Below are positions 17,905-24,987 of a stretch of 47,423 nt of DNA, piece after piece. The position numbers and the translations under genes were made by a program. Source of the stretch: Pelagilacustribacter sp045567335 (GTDB lineage: Bacteria > Pseudomonadota > Alphaproteobacteria > Pelagibacterales > Pelagibacteraceae). Each line of letters begins with the position of its first letter. The first letter of the stretch is position 1. The stretch lies in contig JBJLCZ010000004.1 of assembly GCA_045567335.1 (NCBI GenBank), positions 1 through 47,423 on the forward strand, given 5' to 3'. The notes beneath the pieces were generated by a model, which was given only the letters and a program-made list of their open reading frames with translations, made no database searches and was not told the DNA's origin.

Positions 17905-18255
17905 TTATTTCTTTACAGTAAAGTTACCTGATCCTACCTCAGGTTCCCCGGATGGTGTTTTTAAGGTATTGTTAAAATCTTTTAATTCTGGCATTTTTTC
18001 ATTAAGTTTATAAATTTTTAATATTTCATCTGTAGAAGTATCTCTGACTGCGTTAAACCATTTCTTGCAACCGTGAGAATGAACCCAGCGTTCATAGAAA
18101 ATTCCTTTTGGATTAGAGCGATAAAAAACATATTCTCCCCACTCTTTATCACTTAGATTTTCAGCATTATCTGGTCTTACTACATGTGCCTCACCACCAT
18201 TTGAAAACTCTGATTGATCTCTTTCACCACAATATGGACAATTAATTAAAATCAT
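17905..18255 (-). CDS. soxD: Sarcosine oxidase delta subunit
   Basis: Small zinc-binding subunit of the heterotetrameric enzyme. The 116-residue product carries the four canonical zinc ligands at the usual positions: C6 and C9 in CPYCG, and H59 and C63 in WVHSHGC. The gene is separated from soxB by two bases and from soxA by two bases, so the complex is made from a compact soxBDAG operon. Confidence 0.95.
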   Translation of the reverse strand: MILINCPYCGERDQSEFSNGGEAHVVRPDNAENLSDKEWGEYVFYRSNPKGIFYERWVHSHGCKKWFNAVRDTSTDEILKIYKLNEKMPELKDFNNTLKTPSGEPEVGSGNFTVKK

Positions 18256-18257
18256 AT

Positions 18258-19508
18258 TTAATGCGCTACAGCAGCAGCTCCATGTTCATCAATTAATCTA
18301 CCATCAGCAAATCTTTCTAAATTGAAAGGCGCATTAATTCTATGTGGCTCATCTTTAGCAATAGTATGTGCAAAAACATTTGCACTACCAGGTGTTGCTT
18401 TGAAACCTCCTGTGCCCCATCCGCAATTAAAATACAAACCTCCAACTTCACATTTGCTTATTATTGGGCTAGCGTCAGGACATATATCTACAATTCCTCC
18501 CCATTGTCTTAACATTTTCATTTTTCCAAAAATTGGATAAAGTTCAACAATAGCTCTAACGGTTTCTTCAATAACATCATAACCACCTCGTTGAGTAAAA
18601 GAATTATAACCATCTGTACCAGCGCCAATGACTAGTTCACCTTTGTCAGATTGACTGACATAAGCATGTACAGCATTGGACATTACTACAGTATTGATCA
18701 CCGGTTTAATCGGTTCAGAGACCAAAGCTTGAAGAGGTCTACTTTGTAAAGGCAATCTCACACCAGCTGTTTTCGCTAATAAGCTAGTATGACCAGAAGC
18801 AACGACTGCTACTTTACCTGCTTTTATAAATCCTTTAGAAGTTTCGACTCCTTCAACTTTATTATTATTAGTTTTAATATTTTTTACTTCACAGTTTTGA
18901 ATAATATCAACACCCATTTCATCCGCTCTCATTGCAAAACCCCATGCAATAGCGTCGTGTCTTGCTACTCCACCTCTTGGTTGATATGCAGCTCCTAAAA
19001 CTGGATATCTTAAATTATCTGTATTCATTATAGGTACTAAATTTTTTATTTCTTTTGTGTCTAGCCATTTGGTATCAAGTCCATTCAATCTATTAGCGCT
19101 TATTCTTCTCTTCATCTCCTTAATATCATGTTCATTATGAGCTAGATTCATAACGCCTCTTTGACTAAACATTACATTGTAATTTAATTCTTGAGATAAA
19201 TTTTCCCATAATTTAATGGAGTGGTCATATAAATATGCACTTTCATTCCAAAGATAGTTTGATCTTATAATTGTTGTGTTGCGTCCAGTATTTCCGCTAC
19301 CCAACCAACCTTTTTCTATAACAGCTATATTCTTGACTCCATGTTCCTTTGCCAAATAATAAGCAGTGCCTAGTCCATGACCTCCGCCTCCTACTACAAT
19401 TACATCATAAGTTTTTTTAGGCTCAGGATTTTTCCACATCTTTTGCCAATTTTGATTATTGGAAAAAGCATTTTTTATAAGCGTAAAAATTGAATATTTT
19501 TTTTTCAC
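18258..19508 (-). CDS. soxB: Sarcosine oxidase beta subunit
   Basis: Catalytic subunit where sarcosine is oxidised at FAD, with covalent FMN at the interface with alpha. The 416-residue sequence has the FAD motif VVGGGGHGLGTAYYLAKEHG and the RHDAIAWG motif whose H184 corresponds to the FMN-linked histidine. It starts with GTG at 19506-19508; the N-terminus MKKKYSIFTLIKNAF matches the typical SoxB beginning, so this start is sound even though no clear Shine-Dalgarno is visible. It is first in the operon and divergent from bhmT. Confidence 0.95.
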   Translation of the reverse strand: MKKKYSIFTLIKNAFSNNQNWQKMWKNPEPKKTYDVIVVGGGGHGLGTAYYLAKEHGVKNIAVIEKGWLGSGNTGRNTTIIRSNYLWNESAYLYDHSIKLWENLSQELNYNVMFSQRGVMNLAHNEHDIKEMKRRISANRLNGLDTKWLDTKEIKNLVPIMNTDNLRYPVLGAAYQPRGGVARHDAIAWGFAMRADEMGVDIIQNCEVKNIKTNNNKVEGVETSKGFIKAGKVAVVASGHTSLLAKTAGVRLPLQSRPLQALVSEPIKPVINTVVMSNAVHAYVSQSDKGELVIGAGTDGYNSFTQRGGYDVIEETVRAIVELYPIFGKMKMLRQWGGIVDICPDASPIISKCEVGGLYFNCGWGTGGFKATPGSANVFAHTIAKDEPHRINAPFNLERFADGRLIDEHGAAAVAH

Positions 19509-19612
19509 AGATTAAACTAACAAAAAAGTCGAAAATAACAAAAGAAATCCAGAGCAAAAATGTATCAGTGAGAAAGGTTATAAAGCTTAAAATTTGAGCA
19601 ATAATATACATC

Positions 19613-19642
19613 TTGACAGTCATGAATAAAAATTGTTAACTA
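19613..19642 (+). promoter_or_regulatory. Promoter for the bhmT-metY operon
   Basis: A perfect -35 TTGACA (19613-19618) is followed after 17-18 bases by a weak -10 within TTAACTA (19636-19642). The start of transcription predicted about seven bases later coincides with the first base of the SAM-II P1 helix at 19648, so the aptamer would be at the extreme 5' end of the RNA. Confidence 0.7.
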
Positions 19643-19647
19643 TGTTT

Positions 19648-19698
19648 AGCGCTGATTTAAGTCAAATTGCTGAGCGCTTAAAAAATCCAGCTAAAGCG
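19648..19698 (+). ncRNA. SAM-II riboswitch aptamer
   Basis: S-adenosylmethionine-binding aptamer. P1 is AGCGCT (19648-19653) pairing with AGCGCT (19673-19678). The loop contains the conserved GATTTAA and AAATTGCT. The pseudoknot forms between GCT (19669-19671) and AGC (19689-19691), followed by the conserved TAAAG. This pattern matches the SAM-II class of alphaproteobacteria and marine metagenomes. The 3' portion GCTAAAGCG (19690-19698) is an exact 9-base complement of 19717-19725 in the downstream terminator, giving a transcription-attenuation mechanism: bound SAM would free the terminator to fold. Confidence 0.9.
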
Positions 19699-19711
19699 AT
19701 CAAGTCAAATG

Positions 19712-19740
19712 ACCACCGCTTTAGCCGGTGGTTTTTTTTT
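19712..19740 (+). terminator. SAM-II controlled intrinsic terminator
   Basis: A stem ACCACCG/CGGTGGT (19712-19718 with 19726-19732) and loop CTTTAGC are followed by a run of T through 19740. The loop and part of the 5' stem (19717-19725) form the partner of the SAM-II tail at 19690-19698. Terminator and antiterminator are therefore mutually exclusive. Confidence 0.9.
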
Positions 19741-19760
19741 GAAATATTCTCAAATTAAAA

Positions 19761-19818
19761 CCGGGTATTTGAACCATATTGTACACCCGACGTTGTGTCG
19801 AAGTACTAAAAAGGGGAA
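19761..19818 (+). ncRNA. SAM-V riboswitch aptamer
   Basis: Second SAM aptamer, 20 bases after the terminator. P1 is CGGGT (19762-19766) with ACCCG (19785-19789). The loop holds TTTGAACCATATTGTAC. The pseudoknot pairs GTAC (19781-19784) with GTAC (19803-19806), followed by CTAAAAAGGGG, so the ligand core runs directly into the Shine-Dalgarno GGGG (19813-19816). A small GAC/GTC hairpin lies between the pseudoknot strands. It shares its core arrangement with SAM-II, as known for SAM-V, and would block translation start at 19820 when SAM is bound. Confidence 0.85.
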
Positions 19819-19819
19819 G

Positions 19820-19882
19820 ATGAATAAAATTGTTAAATCTTTTGTTCATTTTCTCCGGAAAAAGACGGAGAAAAATGAGTAA
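19820..19882 (+). CDS. 20-codon leader peptide upstream of bhmT
   Basis: An ATG lies three bases after the SAM-V Shine-Dalgarno GGGG and opens a 20-codon frame (MNKIVKSFVHFL then a basic, lysine-rich end) that stops with TAA at 19880-19882, overlapping the bhmT ATG at 19875. It is out of frame with bhmT. The peptide has no methionine run or rare-codon pattern, so its role is probably to have ribosomes open the hairpin at 19849-19874, which hides the bhmT ribosome binding site. This is inference from spacing and pairing; the peptide itself could still have activity. Confidence 0.65.
   Translation: MNKIVKSFVHFLRKKTEKNE
19849..19874 (+). promoter_or_regulatory. Hairpin sequestering the bhmT Shine-Dalgarno
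   Basis: TTTTCTCCG (19849-19857) pairs perfectly with CGGAGAAAA (19866-19874) across an 8-base loop. The CGGAG within the 3' arm is the only Shine-Dalgarno for the bhmT ATG at 19875, and the stem ends at the base before that ATG. The hairpin lies wholly inside the leader ORF. Confidence 0.65.
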
Positions 19883-20927
19883 AAACTTAATAGATAGGTT
19901 GGATAAAGGACCTGTCATTTGTGCTGAAGGTTTTTTATTTGAAATTGAAAGACGAGGCTACATGGCTTCAGGTGAGTTTGTACCGATGGTATCACTTGAA
20001 CATCCTGAGGCTTTAGAAAATTTACATAAAGATTTTCAACATGCTGGTTCGGATATTGTTCAAGCCTTTACCTATAATGGTCATAGAGAAAAAATGAAAG
20101 TGATAGGTAAAGAAAAACTCTTAGAACCATTAAATCGTGCTGCGTTAAAAATTGCAAAAAAAGTTGCAAATTTAAAATCAACAGGGCTCAAACCCAATTT
20201 AATGGCTGGAAACATTTCAAATTCTAATATCTGGAACGATAAAATTAAAAAAACTCATTTGCAGGTAGAAAAAATGTTTACCGAGATGGTAGAGTGGGCT
20301 GTTGATGAAGGAGCAGACATGCTTATCGGAGAAACTTTTTATTATGCAGAAGAAGCATTTAAAGCTCTGGAGATAATGAAAAAATCAAAATTACCAGCTG
20401 TAATCACAATTGCTCCAATGGCAGAAGATGTTATGCGCGATGGTTATAGTATAGTCGAAACTTGTAAAGAATTAGAACAAAGAGGTGCTGAGGTTGTGGG
20501 CATGAATTGTTTTAGAGGTCCTAAAACAATGTTTCCATATCTTCAAGAAATTAGAAAACAAGTTAAATGTCATGTTGCAGCATTGCCAATACCTATCAGA
20601 ACGAACAAAAAATATACTACTTGGTTTAATCTGCCAGATAGAAACGATTGTGGTTGTGGCGCACCACATGGAAGAACTTTTCCAACTGCATTAGAGCCTC
20701 TCATGTGTAACAGATATGAGATTGGTAAATTTGCAAAAGATGCATACAAAATAGGTATTAACTATCTTGGCGTATGCTGTCTAGGAAATCCAATGCTAGT
20801 AAGAGAGGTTGCACACGCAGTAGGTCTAACGGTACCAGCGAGCAAATATAGAGAAAAAATGGAAAATCACTTTATGTATGGTGAAAATATTCCTAAACAT
20901 ATGAAAGAATATGGAAATAAAGCTTAA
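19875..20927 (+). CDS. bhmT: Betaine-homocysteine S-methyltransferase
   Basis: Zinc-dependent methyltransferase that moves a methyl group from glycine betaine to homocysteine, giving methionine and dimethylglycine. The 350 residues show the homocysteine methyltransferase fold with zinc cysteines C212 (GMNCFRG) and C301/C302 (GVCCLGN). I start at the ATG at 19875 because MSKNLIDRLDKG is the natural N-terminus and a Shine-Dalgarno CGGAG precedes it; an upstream in-frame ATG at 19830 lies in the leader ORF region and lacks a site. Expression is under the tandem SAM riboswitches, as expected for a methionine-forming enzyme. Confidence 0.95.
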   Translation: MSKNLIDRLDKGPVICAEGFLFEIERRGYMASGEFVPMVSLEHPEALENLHKDFQHAGSDIVQAFTYNGHREKMKVIGKEKLLEPLNRAALKIAKKVANLKSTGLKPNLMAGNISNSNIWNDKIKKTHLQVEKMFTEMVEWAVDEGADMLIGETFYYAEEAFKALEIMKKSKLPAVITIAPMAEDVMRDGYSIVETCKELEQRGAEVVGMNCFRGPKTMFPYLQEIRKQVKCHVAALPIPIRTNKKYTTWFNLPDRNDCGCGAPHGRTFPTALEPLMCNRYEIGKFAKDAYKIGINYLGVCCLGNPMLVREVAHAVGLTVPASKYREKMENHFMYGENIPKHMKEYGNKA

Positions 20928-20965
20928 AAACCGTTAATAATAAAACAACTAAAAAAGGAGAAAAA

Positions 20966-21010
20966 ATGAACGAAACATTTAAGAAAGAAACAATAAGGGA
21001 GAACAAATAA
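20966..21010 (+). CDS. 14-codon leader ORF upstream of metY
   Basis: After a strong AGGAG (20956-20960) and a five-base spacer, ATG opens a 14-codon frame (MNETFKKETIRENK) ending TAA at 21008-21010, which shares its last A with the metY ATG (TAATG). The metY Shine-Dalgarno AAGGGAG (20995-21001) lies within it. The arrangement repeats that before bhmT, though no stable hairpin is seen here. Terminating ribosomes could reinitiate on metY. The peptide is charged and unlike any family I know. Confidence 0.55.
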   Translation: MNETFKKETIRENK

Positions 21011-22302
21011 TGGCTGATTATAAACATCCAGAAACTATTGCTTTACATGGTGGAGATTACAGAAGTGATCCTGCCACAACAGCAGTGGCAGTTCCAATTT
21101 ATCAAACAACTTCATATCAATTTAAGGATGCAGAAACAGCTGCAAATCTATTTGGTCTTAAAGAATTTGGTAACATTTACACAAGAATAATGAACCCAAC
21201 ATGTGATGTGTTAGAAAAAAGAGTTGCAGCACTTGAAGGCGGTGTAGCAGCATGTACAGTTGGTTCAGGTCAAGCAGCATCAGCAATGTGTATACAAAAC
21301 TTAGCACAATCTGGTGATAACATCGTTGCTTCAACTGATCTATATGGTGGGACGGTAAACTTGTTTAAAAATACTCTAAGACAACAAGGTATAGAAGTTA
21401 GATTTGCAGATCCTGCAGATCCAAAAAACTTTGAGAAGTTGACTGATGATAAAACAAGAGCTTACTATGGAGAATCTTGTCCAAATCCTTACCTACGTGT
21501 TTTTCCAATTAAAGAAGTCGCAGATATCGGTAAAAAAAAAGGAATTCCTTTAATTATTGATAACACAGCTTCACCAGTAATTTGTAAACCTTTAGCTCAT
21601 GGAGCTGCAATTGTAATGCACTCTTTGACTAAATATATTGGTGGTCACGGAACTTCAATTGGTGGAATTATTGTTGATGGTGGAAACTTTGACTGGATTA
21701 AAGATAGAAAAAGACAACCATTACTTAATGAGCCAGACCAAAGTTATGGTGGTGCCGTTTGGGCAGATGCAGTTCCTCAGTTAACAGGAGCTAATATTCC
21801 TTTTGTAATCAGACTGAGAGTCGTTTTACTTAGAGACCTAGGAGCTCCATTAAGTCCGTTCAATGCTTTTCAAATAATTCAAGGCTTAGAAACAGTTGGA
21901 CTTAGAATGAAACAACACTGTAGCAATGCTGAAAAAGTTGTTTCTTTTCTAGAAACGCAAAAGAAAGTTAAGAATATAATCTATCCAACAAATCACCAAG
22001 GTGAAATTAAAGAAAGAGCAAAAAAATACATGAAAGGTGGTTATGGTTCTTTAGTTGGAATGGATGTAGGCACAAGAGAAAACGGTGCTAAATTTATTGA
22101 TAACTTGAAGATGCTTTATCACGTTGCCAATATTGGAGATGCTAGAAGTTTAGCAATTCATCCTGCAACAACAACCCATAGTCAGCTTAATGAAAAAGAG
22201 TTGTTAGCTGCTGGTGTAACACCAGGTTATGTAAGACTTTCAATTGGTATCGAACACCCAGATGATATCATTGCAGATATTAAGCAAGCTTTGGCTGCTT
22301 AA
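21010..22302 (+). CDS. metY: O-acetylhomoserine aminocarboxypropyltransferase (sulfhydrylase)
   Basis: PLP enzyme that replaces the acetyl group of O-acetylhomoserine with sulfide, forming homocysteine. The 430 residues are full length for the Cys/Met metabolism family. The PLP lysine is K208 in MHSLTKYIGGHG, with SGQAA and YGESCPNP as cofactor and substrate loops. It follows bhmT by 82 bases, without a separate riboswitch, so both genes should share the SAM-II/SAM-V leader. It supplies the homocysteine that BhmT methylates. Confidence 0.94.
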   Translation: MADYKHPETIALHGGDYRSDPATTAVAVPIYQTTSYQFKDAETAANLFGLKEFGNIYTRIMNPTCDVLEKRVAALEGGVAACTVGSGQAASAMCIQNLAQSGDNIVASTDLYGGTVNLFKNTLRQQGIEVRFADPADPKNFEKLTDDKTRAYYGESCPNPYLRVFPIKEVADIGKKKGIPLIIDNTASPVICKPLAHGAAIVMHSLTKYIGGHGTSIGGIIVDGGNFDWIKDRKRQPLLNEPDQSYGGAVWADAVPQLTGANIPFVIRLRVVLLRDLGAPLSPFNAFQIIQGLETVGLRMKQHCSNAEKVVSFLETQKKVKNIIYPTNHQGEIKERAKKYMKGGYGSLVGMDVGTRENGAKFIDNLKMLYHVANIGDARSLAIHPATTTHSQLNEKELLAAGVTPGYVRLSIGIEHPDDIIADIKQALAA

Positions 22303-22308
22303 AGATTG

Positions 22309-22347
22309 ATTTGTTGGTCCTCAATATTTATATTGGGGCCAACAAAT
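22309..22347 (+). promoter_or_regulatory. Long hairpin covering the rhodanese start codon
   Basis: ATTTGTTGG (22309-22317) pairs with CCAACAAAT (22339-22347), and the inner part continues through CAATAT/ATATTG with one bulge, giving a near-continuous stem with a two-base loop. The 3' arm covers the first two bases of the rhodanese ATG, and no U tract follows, so this looks more like translational control or RNA processing than termination. Confidence 0.55.
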
Positions 22348-22705
22348 GATTAAAAATATTAAATCCTCAGAAATAAAAAAACATTTAAAAGAAAATCCAA
22401 AAACAGTTTTACTTGATGTTAGGACAGAAGATGAGTGGAAAAAAATTGGAAGACCTTCCTCTAAAACTTTAGGTATAAAAACTTTTTTTATTACAATCAC
22501 TCATGACTCTAGTTTTATTGATAAGGTTAAAAAAGAAGTTGATAAAAATAATCAAATTTTAATTATGTGTGCTGCAGGCGGAAGATCAATGATTGCGGCT
22601 AACTTATTATTTAAAGAGGGTTATAACGTTTGCAATATTTCAGACGGATTTAGTGGAAACGGTAAAGATTCAGGTTGGAAAATTTCTGGATTACCTACGG
22701 AGTAG
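22346..22705 (+). CDS. Rhodanese-like sulfurtransferase domain protein
   Basis: Single-domain rhodanese of 119 residues, handling persulfide sulfur. The N-terminal LLDVRTEDEW is the family's CH2A-like motif, and the active loop MCAAGGRS carries the catalytic C75, followed by SMIAANLL and a glycine-rich end. It is third behind bhmT and metY, fitting a sulfur-transfer role, perhaps sulfide donation for MetY; that is inference. Its start codon is paired in a strong hairpin and it has no free Shine-Dalgarno. The 3' end overlaps the convergent lipoprotein gene by 11 bases. Confidence 0.85.
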   Translation: MIKNIKSSEIKKHLKENPKTVLLDVRTEDEWKKIGRPSSKTLGIKTFFITITHDSSFIDKVKKEVDKNNQILIMCAAGGRSMIAANLLFKEGYNVCNISDGFSGNGKDSGWKISGLPTE

Positions 22706-23045
22706 TATCTAAGAATTTTATATTAGATTTTTTTACTATTTTTTTTTTAGTTTCAATAATATTTTTTTTAATTGCAGCGCAAGCCTCTGAATTAGTTGCG
22801 TCTATAAAATTTATACATTTCTCTTTTTTCTTCTCAGGATTATGTTCTTTAACATAAGCAAAAGCGTGTTGTGTCGGACTCATTCCTGTTTGTTTTTTTA
22901 CTCCGTAGCTAATTGCAGATGAAACTGCAGATTGAGCCATTTTTCCTCCGCTAAAACCTGAGCTAGCAGGACCAAGCAAAGCTAATGTTTCTGCGCAACC
23001 ATTTAATATAAATAGTGTAGCTATTAAGCTTAATGTTTTTTTCAT
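22695..23045 (-). CDS. Small lipoprotein of unknown function
   Basis: Unrecognised 116-residue envelope protein. It begins MKKTLSLIATLFILNGCAE, a textbook lipoprotein signal with lipobox LNGC, so the mature protein starts at C17. The next section is glycine/serine-rich with a weakly hydrophobic stretch (AQSAVSSAISYG), followed by a lysine-rich part with two cysteines (KCINFIDATNSEAC) that might form a disulfide. It is monocistronic and convergent with the rhodanese gene. No close functional link to neighbours is visible. Confidence 0.65.
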   Translation of the reverse strand: MKKTLSLIATLFILNGCAETLALLGPASSGFSGGKMAQSAVSSAISYGVKKQTGMSPTQHAFAYVKEHNPEKKKEKCINFIDATNSEACAAIKKNIIETKKKIVKKSNIKFLDTTP

Positions 23046-23142
23046 ACTTCCCCGCCCCGCTTATACATTGATTCTCTTTAATAAAAACAAATCAGTTGAT
23101 CAGATTGAGCATATAAAAACAACTTCTAATTGTAAATATTTA

Positions 23143-24093
23143 TTAAGATAAAACTCTAATAGGCTTATTATCTATACAGGCTATAAGATTTTCCATCATT
23201 TGAGGATAAAATTTTGAGTAGTTTTCCACAGTCACGTAACCAAGGTGAGGAAGCAACAAAGCATTTGGCAAAAACCTTAATTTATGATCTTGGGGTAATG
23301 GCTCTATATCATAAACATCCAAACCCGCTCCAGCAATAATTTCATCTTCTAAAGCTTGAATCAAATCTTTTTCATTAATGATTAAGCCTCTTGAAGTGTT
23401 AATTAAAAAAGAAGATTTTTTCATAAGTTCTAATTCTTTTTTTGATATTAAATTTTTGTAACTTTCCCTTAATACTACATGTATAGAAATAATATCCGAA
23501 GTCTTTAAAAGATCTTCTTTGGTCATAGGTAAGACTCCTAATTCGTTTGCATGTGATAAATTAAGATTTTCACTCCAAGCAGAAACTTCCATTCCAAAAG
23601 CTTTTGCTACTTTAGCCACTTGGGTGCCTATTTTTCCGAGTCCAATTAATCCTAATCTTTTTCCTTTTAATTCAAAACCAATTGAGGTTTGCCAATAACC
23701 CTGAAACATATTATCAATTTCTAATTTCATATTTCTAAATAAACCAAGAATTAATGCCCATGTTATTTCTGCTGCTGGATTGGGATTTATTTCAGTTCCG
23801 CAAACCACAACTTTTTTTAATTTAGCATAATCTAAATCAATAGCTTTATTTCTCATACCTGACGTCATTATAAATCTTAATTTCGGTAAATCGTTTATAA
23901 GTGACTTGGTGATTTTAGTTCTTTCACGCATAATAAAAATTGCTTCAAAGTCTTCGAGTGCAACTGCAGTTTCATTCTCGCTATTAAAAGGTTCATTAAA
24001 TATTTTAAATTTAAATTTTGATTTATACATATCGATATCAACTATTTGTTGAAATGCATTTTGATAATCATCTAATACCGCAATTTTAATCAT
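23143..24093 (-). CDS. D-2-hydroxyacid dehydrogenase family protein
   Basis: NAD(P)-dependent oxidoreductase that interconverts 2-keto acids and D-2-hydroxy acids. The 316 residues contain the dinucleotide motif GLGKIG (151-156) and the catalytic set R235 (NTSRG), E264 (DVYDIEP) and H283 (LLPHLGY). The glyoxylate/hydroxypyruvate reductase or phosphoglycerate dehydrogenase-like groups both fit, so the substrate is open. Its start overlaps the end of the DMT transporter gene by eight bases, suggesting coupled expression with the transporter and the DadA-like enzyme. Confidence 0.87.
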   Translation of the reverse strand: MIKIAVLDDYQNAFQQIVDIDMYKSKFKFKIFNEPFNSENETAVALEDFEAIFIMRERTKITKSLINDLPKLRFIMTSGMRNKAIDLDYAKLKKVVVCGTEINPNPAAEITWALILGLFRNMKLEIDNMFQGYWQTSIGFELKGKRLGLIGLGKIGTQVAKVAKAFGMEVSAWSENLNLSHANELGVLPMTKEDLLKTSDIISIHVVLRESYKNLISKKELELMKKSSFLINTSRGLIINEKDLIQALEDEIIAGAGLDVYDIEPLPQDHKLRFLPNALLLPHLGYVTVENYSKFYPQMMENLIACIDNKPIRVLS

Positions 24094-24979
24094 TATTTTT
24101 TTTGTTTGATAAGTAAATACCTGATATTATAAAAATTGCTCCTGCAAAATGATATAATTCAAATTTTTCATTAAAAATAATTATTGCCATAATAGCACTG
24201 AATAAAGGCATCAATTGAATGAACATGCTTGCTCTATTAGGACCGATAATTCCTACACCTTTTTGCCAAAAATAATATGCAGCAATTGCAGGAAATACTA
24301 CAACGTAGAAAAGAATTATAAAAAATGCTTTATTAAAATTTACTTCCAAACCAATTGATTTTTCATAGAAAAATTGTGGTATCAAGAAGAGTATTCCAAC
24401 TGAAACCATAAGTTGGATTAAGGAAAATTGAGATAATTTAAATTTATATTTTTTAAGTAGAGTTGAATAAATTGCCCAAGTAAATACGCAAACTAACATC
24501 CATAAATCACCCTTATTAAAATTTAGTGAGATTATTTTTTGAATATCTCCGTTAGAAATTATTGATCCAATTCCTACAATTGATAAAAATAAGCCAATAA
24601 GTTGAAAAATATTTGTCTTTTCAATTTTCATTAATGATGAAAACACAATTGTTGCAGCTGGAATAGCTGCAAGTACCAGAACAGCATTTATTACTTGTGT
24701 AAAGTTAAGAGCAAAATAAACAACAGAATTAAATGTGCTTATGGTTATTACACCCATAAAACTAATTACAATCCAGTTTCTTTTTATATGAGGTATACTG
24801 GTATAAATTTCTTTATAAGTAAAAGGCATTAAAATTAGCCAAACTGATATCCATCTATAAACATTAAGGGTAAGTGGCGGTATTTCAAAAAGGGTTGCGA
24901 ATTTACCAACAATAAAATTTCCAGACCAAAATAAAGTGGCTAGTATTAACAAACCATAAGCTAAATAATTTTTTGACAA
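24086..24979 (-). CDS. EamA/DMT family transporter
   Basis: Inner-membrane drug/metabolite transporter of 297 residues with two EamA repeats and about ten helices. The N-terminal LATLFWSGNFIVGKFA is the common first helix, and the second repeat begins near WMLVCVFTWAIYSTLLKKY. It ends with the family's FHFAGA-like LYHFAGAIFIISGIYL segment. It lies between the DadA-like and hydroxyacid dehydrogenase genes, and an amino- or hydroxy-acid substrate would suit them, but the sequence does not settle this. Confidence 0.87.
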   Translation of the reverse strand: MSKNYLAYGLLILATLFWSGNFIVGKFATLFEIPPLTLNVYRWISVWLILMPFTYKEIYTSIPHIKRNWIVISFMGVITISTFNSVVYFALNFTQVINAVLVLAAIPAATIVFSSLMKIEKTNIFQLIGLFLSIVGIGSIISNGDIQKIISLNFNKGDLWMLVCVFTWAIYSTLLKKYKFKLSQFSLIQLMVSVGILFLIPQFFYEKSIGLEVNFNKAFFIILFYVVVFPAIAAYYFWQKGVGIIGPNRASMFIQLMPLFSAIMAIIIFNEKFELYHFAGAIFIISGIYLSNKKNND

Positions 24980-24987
24980 TTTTTTCC

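Noticed and set aside
19509..19612. Glycine or SAM riboswitch upstream of soxB on the minus strand
   Set aside because: No conserved aptamer core or pairing found; only A/T-rich sequence with weak promoter-like words.
19830..19874. Extended N-terminus for BhmT from the ATG at 19830
   Set aside because: The added residues (MLNLLFIFSG onward) do not fit the family's start, there is no ribosome binding site, and the region is explained by the leader ORF and hairpin.
20928..20965. A separate SAM riboswitch in front of metY
   Set aside because: The gap is 38 bases, too short for an aptamer. A stretch CTAAAAAAGGAG resembles the SAM-V end, but there is no P1 or pseudoknot partner.
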